A stretch of DNA of 64,000 nt from Gemmatimonadota bacterium. Lineage in GTDB: Bacteria; Gemmatimonadota; Gemmatimonadetes; Gemmatimonadales; Gemmatimonadaceae. Each line of letters opens with the position of its first letter. Within the stretch, counting starts at the first letter, position 1. The notes under the pieces were generated by a model. That model saw only the letters and a program-made list of their open reading frames with translations. It had not been told where the DNA came from and searched no databases. Below, piece after piece: positions 60,115 to 64,000 of this stretch. A program made the translations under genes and the position numbers. The stretch covers positions 13,033 through 77,032 of the forward strand of contig PMEM01000013.1 in NCBI GenBank assembly GCA_003155795.1. The letters run 5' to 3'.

Positions 60115-60360
60115 CGCAATATCCGGTTGTGGGGCAGTAACACCGCGGCGTTGACTTTATCGAGCTGGCGCCGGGTCAGAATGTGGGCAATATCTGTACA
60201 CTTAACCGATACAAGATCTTGCACCAGGCAAACATGCGGACGTCTGCGCCGACGCACAAGCACAGCTCCGACTCTCCCTCGTAGGATAACAATACGCGAG
60301 GAGACATTATCAATGTCGTACACCAGGAGAGAAACGAAGGGGAGATCGGCGGCGAATCCA

Positions 60361-60410
60361 TGCAAGAAAAAGCGCGTGACCCGCTACGAGGTCACGCGCT
60401 CTTTCTTGCA
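60361..60410 (-). terminator. Strong intrinsic terminator after the sigma factor gene
   Basis: On the minus strand, GCGCGTGACC (60399-60390) pairs with GGTCACGCGC (60381-60372) around 8 bases and is followed by TTTTTCTT. Extended flanks (TGCAAGAAA at 60361-60369 and TTTCTTGCA at 60402-60410) lengthen the stem. It ends the sigma gene 12 bp after its stop and uncouples it from the M28 gene. The remaining 60115-60360 shows no gene, only the likely promoter for the M28 peptidase. Confidence 0.85.
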
Positions 60411-60421
60411 TCTGTCAGAGT

Positions 60422-61075
60422 TCAACCCAGCCAGGGCCCGATTATCTCCGCGAAGCTGTTCCGGGCACGATTCAACCTGGATTTGACAGTCCCAAGGTTC
60501 GTATGCGTGATCTCAGCGATCTCCTCATACGACTTGCCCTCCAATTCGCGCAGGACGAAAACATTCCGGTGATGCTCCGGAAGTTGACCAACGGCTTCCT
60601 CGACCTTCTCTCGAATGTCACGCTTACGAAACAGGTCATCCGGACGATTCCCGGGATCCTCGAACTGCAACGGTCGCTCCTCGTCCTGCCAGTTCTTTGT
60701 AATCGTCTGGAATAGTACCAACGGATTTCGCGAACGATTGCGCAGTTCGTTCTTGGCCAGGTTCGACGCGATGGTATAGACCCAGGTCGAGAACTTCTTC
60801 GATCTGTCAAACCTGTGCAGGTGACGATACACGCGGATAAACACTTCCTGCACCAGGTCTTCGGCTTTCTCCCTGTCGCCGATGGTGCGGTAGATGAAAT
60901 TGAGGAGGCGCGTCTGATAGCGCTCCACGAGCTCCGAGAACGCACGCTCCTCGCCATTCAGAAACGCCGAAACAACCTCGGAGTCGTCTGCCGTGCGCAA
61001 ACGCTCGCGGACTGTCGATCCGACAAGCTCGGCGCGGGCGAGGGTAGGTAAGGTCTTACGAGCGGTAGTGGCCAT
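60422..61075 (-). CDS. ECF-type RNA polymerase sigma factor
   Basis: This 217-residue sigma-70 family factor starts at the ATG at 61075, preceded by AGGGG at the proper spacing. Region 2 contains FSELVERYQTRLLNFIYRTI, DREKAEDLVQEVFIRVYRHL and FSTWVYTIASNLAKNELRNR. Region 4 contains LPEHHRNVFVLRELEGKSYE and ITHTNLGTVKSRLNRAR. It would direct transcription of an envelope-stress-type regulon. The likely partner anti-sigma protein is encoded at 57894-58403. An upstream extension to 61165 is not supported. Confidence 0.92.
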   Translation of the reverse strand: MATTARKTLPTLARAELVGSTVRERLRTADDSEVVSAFLNGEERAFSELVERYQTRLLNFIYRTIGDREKAEDLVQEVFIRVYRHLHRFDRSKKFSTWVYTIASNLAKNELRNRSRNPLVLFQTITKNWQDEERPLQFEDPGNRPDDLFRKRDIREKVEEAVGQLPEHHRNVFVLRELEGKSYEEIAEITHTNLGTVKSRLNRARNSFAEIIGPWLG

Positions 61076-61623
61076 AAAATCCCCTTTCTGGGACAGCTGT
61101 TCAACGGGGCAGGATCGGATTTGACCGACCCCTACGAAGTACTCCCGGATAGGTGCTTCGCTCATGTATTAGACAAGCACCAGTTGTGCCGAGTTGCCTG
61201 TCTTTCCTTAAATCTAGTAAATCATTTCCTACCAATAACTTACACTATATGTACGCTTCCGTACGTCTGCCATTCTGTCGCGCCATTATGGCCAGATATG
61301 GCATCCGACTCTTCCCGTCATCCCCGCGAAAGCGGGAATCCATTTTCTCCCATCACGATCTGTACGAGGATTAGACGGTGGATAGATCCATTCCGTTAAG
61401 TGTGCGTGAGTCGCAGTATGGGACTTCGGTGCCACTTTGCTGAACCATCGATCGCGGGCGTGGCCGGTCAGCTCACTCAAACAACTGCATCACAGCTTTT
61501 AGACGGCCGATACGGGCTATAAGTTGTCCCGTACGCATCTCTCGTCCCCCAGCCTCCCGCAAAGGCATGCCGCCACGAGAGTCTCTCAATTCCATTTGAC
61601 AGTGGCTCGTGTCTATTCGGAGC
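61076..61623. other. Gene-free region with AT-rich promoter segment
   Basis: The stretch of about 550 bp between the divergent sigma factor and histidine kinase genes has no supported gene. 61201-61260 is unusually AT-rich and may hold the sigma-gene promoter. A 28-bp hairpin repeat occupies 61315-61342. A TTGACA at 61597 precedes the kinase start, but no matching -10 is seen. Open frames here are short shadows. Confidence 0.5.
61315..61342. repeat. 28-bp dispersed hairpin repeat, copy 3
   Basis: This differs at one of 28 positions from the copy at 48889-48916, and inverted from 20458-20485. The central CCCGCGAAAGCGGG forms the hairpin. It lies in the intergenic region upstream of the histidine kinase gene. 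Confidence 0.78.
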
Positions 61624-63669
61624 ATGCCCCTGGAGCGAAAGCTCCCCTTGATTGTTATCGCAGTTCTCGTTGCGACGCTCGCTACGGCAGTCGGGCTTGC
61701 GTATCGAGAAGTTCGCACGGCAAGCGAGGCTTCCTCGGCGGCGCGGCTCCAAACAGTAGCGCGAGAACTCGTGTCGCTTTCGGCGACATCAATTACGACG
61801 CGCGCGAAGCTACTTGGTGACGTCGCGAAGTCGCCCTCTGTCGTGCAGGCGGTCACCGTACATTCCGCCAGTAACTCAAATTCGTCGGCTGGCGCTGTTG
61901 CACCGGCAAAAGCGAAAACTTCCAGTACAACTGCGGTGCAACGTGTGCTTCAGCGACTGGTGCTGCCCACTGACTCGACTCTCGCGATCGAGCTGTGGTC
62001 AGTGAATGGTATGCTCATTGATAGTTTGGGGGCTGCTCCCGAGGAGGCAGCAACAGCGACAGGCGATTCAAGACAGGCTCTTTCCATTCCTGGCAGTAGA
62101 TCGCCCCAAACATCAATGCCAAAGGGCGATACAGCGCAGTTCCTTCCTTTCTTCGAAGGAAGGGATCACCAGGTTTACTACTGGATGACGGTGCCAGTAC
62201 TCGATGGCGACAAGCAAGTCGGCTGGATTGCGGAGCAGGCGAGGATCAAACCTCGTGCCGGTGCCGATTCACAGATCAATCGTCTGCTCGGAGATCATAC
62301 TGCGGCTTACTTTCGCAACGTGAACAACCCGTTCTGGACAACGCTGGGTGGCGTTCCGCGGCAGCAACCAATCGGTAGCACTTTGGCACTGCCATCGATA
62401 GGCAACGCTGGCAAGGTGGTTTCATACACACGCGATCGTCACGGCCAGGTTCTCTCGACTGAACTTCCCATCGACGGAACGCCGTGGTGGATAGTTGTCG
62501 AGGCCGATCACTCTGCCGTTGTAGCAGGCGCGAGCTGGCTTTTGCTCAGATTCACGCTGTTCAGTTTGCCGCTTCTGCTGGCCGCAGTTGTTGTTTCATG
62601 GCTGTTGATACGACACGCTCTCCGACCACTCGTTGATCTCACACGAGCAGCGACACTGATATCTCGTGGTGACTATTCGGTTCGCGTCAATGTGAGGCAC
62701 GAGGACGAAGTCGGACGCCTCGGTACGTCTTTCAATACAATGGCTGGTGATGTCGATGCGTCGCAGCACAAACTGGCGCGGCAGGTGCAGGAAGCTCACA
62801 GGTTGGCACTTGAACTCGACCGGGCAAGAGGCATCGCCGAGAGCGCAAGCAAGGCGAAGTCCAACTTCCTTGCCACGATGTCGCACGAGATCAGAACACC
62901 CATCAATGCAATCATCGGTTACACCGACATTCTCGACCTTGGGATATCAGGGCCGCTGACTTCAAAACAGCAGGAGAATGTTCGCCGCATCCGAAGCAGC
63001 AGTAGCCATTTGCTAGCCCTTATAAACGATGTGCTCGACCTGTCGCGAATAGAATCTGGTACAATGCAGCTGACAACAACGCAGATCAACACTCGACAGT
63101 CGATTGACGCAGCGGTGACACTTCTACAACCGGCTGCGGTCAAAAAGGACATTCAACTAGTCATACAGTCGGATGATCTTCGAGCGGAGACGTATATTGG
63201 CGACGAACGGGGAGTGCAGCAGGCACTCGCAAACCTGCTCTCGAATGCCGTGAAGTTCACCAATTCGGGCGGCGAGATTCGGGTTGGGACTTCACTCACC
63301 AGCGCTTTCAGCATAAGCGAATTCCTCGATCCGAGCAGAATGTACATCGCGATTTCCATCGCCGACACGGGAATTGGAATTGACGAGAACAAAATCGGTC
63401 GGCTTTTTCAGCCGTTCACTCAACTGGAGGCGGAGGGCGGCAACCCATACACGCGCCTGAGGTCCGGAGCTGGATTGGGGCTTTCCATCAGTCGCCATCT
63501 CGCACGCATGATGGGCGGCGATATCACGGTCGAGAGCACCCCGCAACGTGGATCGACGTTTACGCTGTGGTTGCCGCACGAGATCGTCGAGTCGGATGGG
63601 TCGGAGACCGACGCTACCGGCAATACTCTGGACCTGGACGCCGTAGCCCGCGAAGACGACCGCAACTAA
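61624..63669 (+). CDS. Membrane sensor histidine kinase
   Basis: This protein of about 681 residues starts at the ATG at 61624 (GTG at 61609 is also open). It has two spans (LPLIVIAVLVATLATAVGLA and FTLFSLPLLLAAVVVSWLLI) that flank a periplasmic sensor region of about 270 residues. A HAMP linker follows (HALRPLVDLTRAATLISRGD). HisKA has ATMSHEIRTPINAIIGYTDI and HATPase has ISIADTGIGIDENKIGRLFQ and GAGLGLSISRHLARMMGGDI. No receiver domain follows. The partner regulator is not nearby, and the next gene is on the opposite strand. Confidence 0.9.
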   Translation: MPLERKLPLIVIAVLVATLATAVGLAYREVRTASEASSAARLQTVARELVSLSATSITTRAKLLGDVAKSPSVVQAVTVHSASNSNSSAGAVAPAKAKTSSTTAVQRVLQRLVLPTDSTLAIELWSVNGMLIDSLGAAPEEAATATGDSRQALSIPGSRSPQTSMPKGDTAQFLPFFEGRDHQVYYWMTVPVLDGDKQVGWIAEQARIKPRAGADSQINRLLGDHTAAYFRNVNNPFWTTLGGVPRQQPIGSTLALPSIGNAGKVVSYTRDRHGQVLSTELPIDGTPWWIVVEADHSAVVAGASWLLLRFTLFSLPLLLAAVVVSWLLIRHALRPLVDLTRAATLISRGDYSVRVNVRHEDEVGRLGTSFNTMAGDVDASQHKLARQVQEAHRLALELDRARGIAESASKAKSNFLATMSHEIRTPINAIIGYTDILDLGISGPLTSKQQENVRRIRSSSSHLLALINDVLDLSRIESGTMQLTTTQINTRQSIDAAVTLLQPAAVKKDIQLVIQSDDLRAETYIGDERGVQQALANLLSNAVKFTNSGGEIRVGTSLTSAFSISEFLDPSRMYIAISIADTGIGIDENKIGRLFQPFTQLEAEGGNPYTRLRSGAGLGLSISRHLARMMGGDITVESTPQRGSTFTLWLPHEIVESDGSETDATGNTLDLDAVAREDDRN

Positions 63670-63679
63670 AGGTCGGCCA

Positions 63680-64000
63680 CTACTCCACGAAGCGTTTTCC
63701 CACCTCGCAAAATCCACGGGTTCTGTAACCACAACTCCTGCACTTCTCACCCGGCTCCGTCTCCCAATTCTCGTGGGATATGCGCTCGAGGGCGTCGCTC
63801 ATTCTCCCCTCGACCCCATCGAGCTGCCTCGCATTCATGTCGAACGTGCGCGCGACCGGTTTGTTCAGGAAATAGAGCGTCGCTTCGTCTGCATTGACCA
63901 AACCGGCTCTCGTCGCAGCCAATGCGTACATCTCGATCTGGGGTTCGTAATACCTGGATAGCACATTTACCCGATCCGGTGCTGCGAGATCGTTTGACTT
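63680..64000 (-). CDS. RecB-family PD-(D/E)XK nuclease/helicase, C-terminal part
   Basis: The frame continues off the right edge and encodes KSNDLAAPDRVNVLSRYYEP, then QIEMYALAATRAGLV. The KSND...Q-x-x-x-YA pattern fits the end of the RecB/AddA nuclease domain, where the K is catalytic and Q and Y close the site. The last part has CRSCGYRTRGFC, a cysteine group found in related iron-sulfur nucleases. The gene is partial, about 106 codons inside the window, and a short ATG-like start at 63964 is not real. Likely role: double-strand break processing. Confidence 0.75.
   Translation of the reverse strand, partial: KSNDLAAPDRVNVLSRYYEPQIEMYALAATRAGLVNADEATLYFLNKPVARTFDMNARQLDGVEGRMSDALERISHENWETEPGEKCRSCGYRTRGFCEVGKRFVE

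Noticed and set aside
60314-60486. Small plus-strand frame starting MSYTRRETKGRS after a GAGGAG
   Set aside because: It runs through the sigma-gene terminator and into the sigma gene on the other strand, so it is unlikely to be real despite the RBS-like sequence.

Overview
The window reads as a chromosomal segment of a moderately GC-rich, heterotrophic, Gram-negative-type soil or sediment bacterium. The clearest phylogenetic hints are a complete alternative complex III operon (actABCDEF plus a small cytochrome c), an exported tricorn-like S41 peptidase, an exported penicillin-acylase/M1-peptidase pair, a PEP-CTERM protein and heavy use of GTG/TTG starts. I infer Gemmatimonadota as most likely, but no rRNA or universal marker is present to prove it. 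No tRNA, rRNA or CRISPR array was seen.

Layout. (1) About 1-11.5 kb is a defence island: a divergent XRE regulator, a HigB toxin, a HigA antitoxin fused to an ImmA/IrrE-type metallopeptidase, a phage 'beta protein' family gene, a type III-like methyltransferase (mod), a DUF3800 protein and a type III-like helicase/nuclease (res) on one strand, then an Abi-alpha (DUF4393) protein. (2) About 11.5-18.6 kb is a toxin-antitoxin graveyard: a TetR gene that may lack a start, an XRE antitoxin whose toxin is a stub, a hicB whose hicA is internally deleted, an apparently intact tacAT pair, a DUF4258/DUF2283-HTH pair, a C-terminal scrap of an ADP-ribosylglycohydrolase, two scraps of an ST7/TPR-like gene, long hairpin repeats and an orphan terminator with a possible small RNA. 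(3) About 18.6-28.3 kb holds a PEP-CTERM protein, a CPBP protease, a signalling operon (multi-GAF hybrid histidine kinase, CheY-like regulator, HisKA-receiver-Ser/Thr kinase fusion), small membrane proteins and an ATP-grasp enzyme. (4) About 28.3-37.1 kb encodes exported peptidases/acylases and a secreted hypothetical protein. (5) 37.5-47.3 kb holds an acyl-CoA dehydrogenase and the ACIII respiratory operon. (6) 47.4-64 kb is mostly core: VOC protein, lipoprotein, queF, rhomboid, ddl, cystathionine beta-synthase, a TonB-C-like lipoprotein, mutS, a TPR/SPOR protein, holA, a zinc-finger anti-sigma protein, an M28 peptidase, an ECF sigma factor, a membrane histidine kinase and the end of a RecB-type nuclease/helicase.

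How the genes work together. The left third is accessory: restriction-modification, abortive infection and TA functions, several of them decaying. The respiratory operon would oxidise quinol and reduce a cytochrome c, but no terminal oxidase lies in the window. The kinase operon suggests a phosphorelay that converges on a eukaryotic-type Ser/Thr kinase.

Repeats are a second theme. Two 102-bp elements have 25-bp terminal inverted repeats, and each has grown a tandem array from one end (29-bp units after the first, 18-bp units before the second). A 28-bp hairpin occurs three times, an identical 83-bp hairpin twice, and several elements form gene ends or stop codons.
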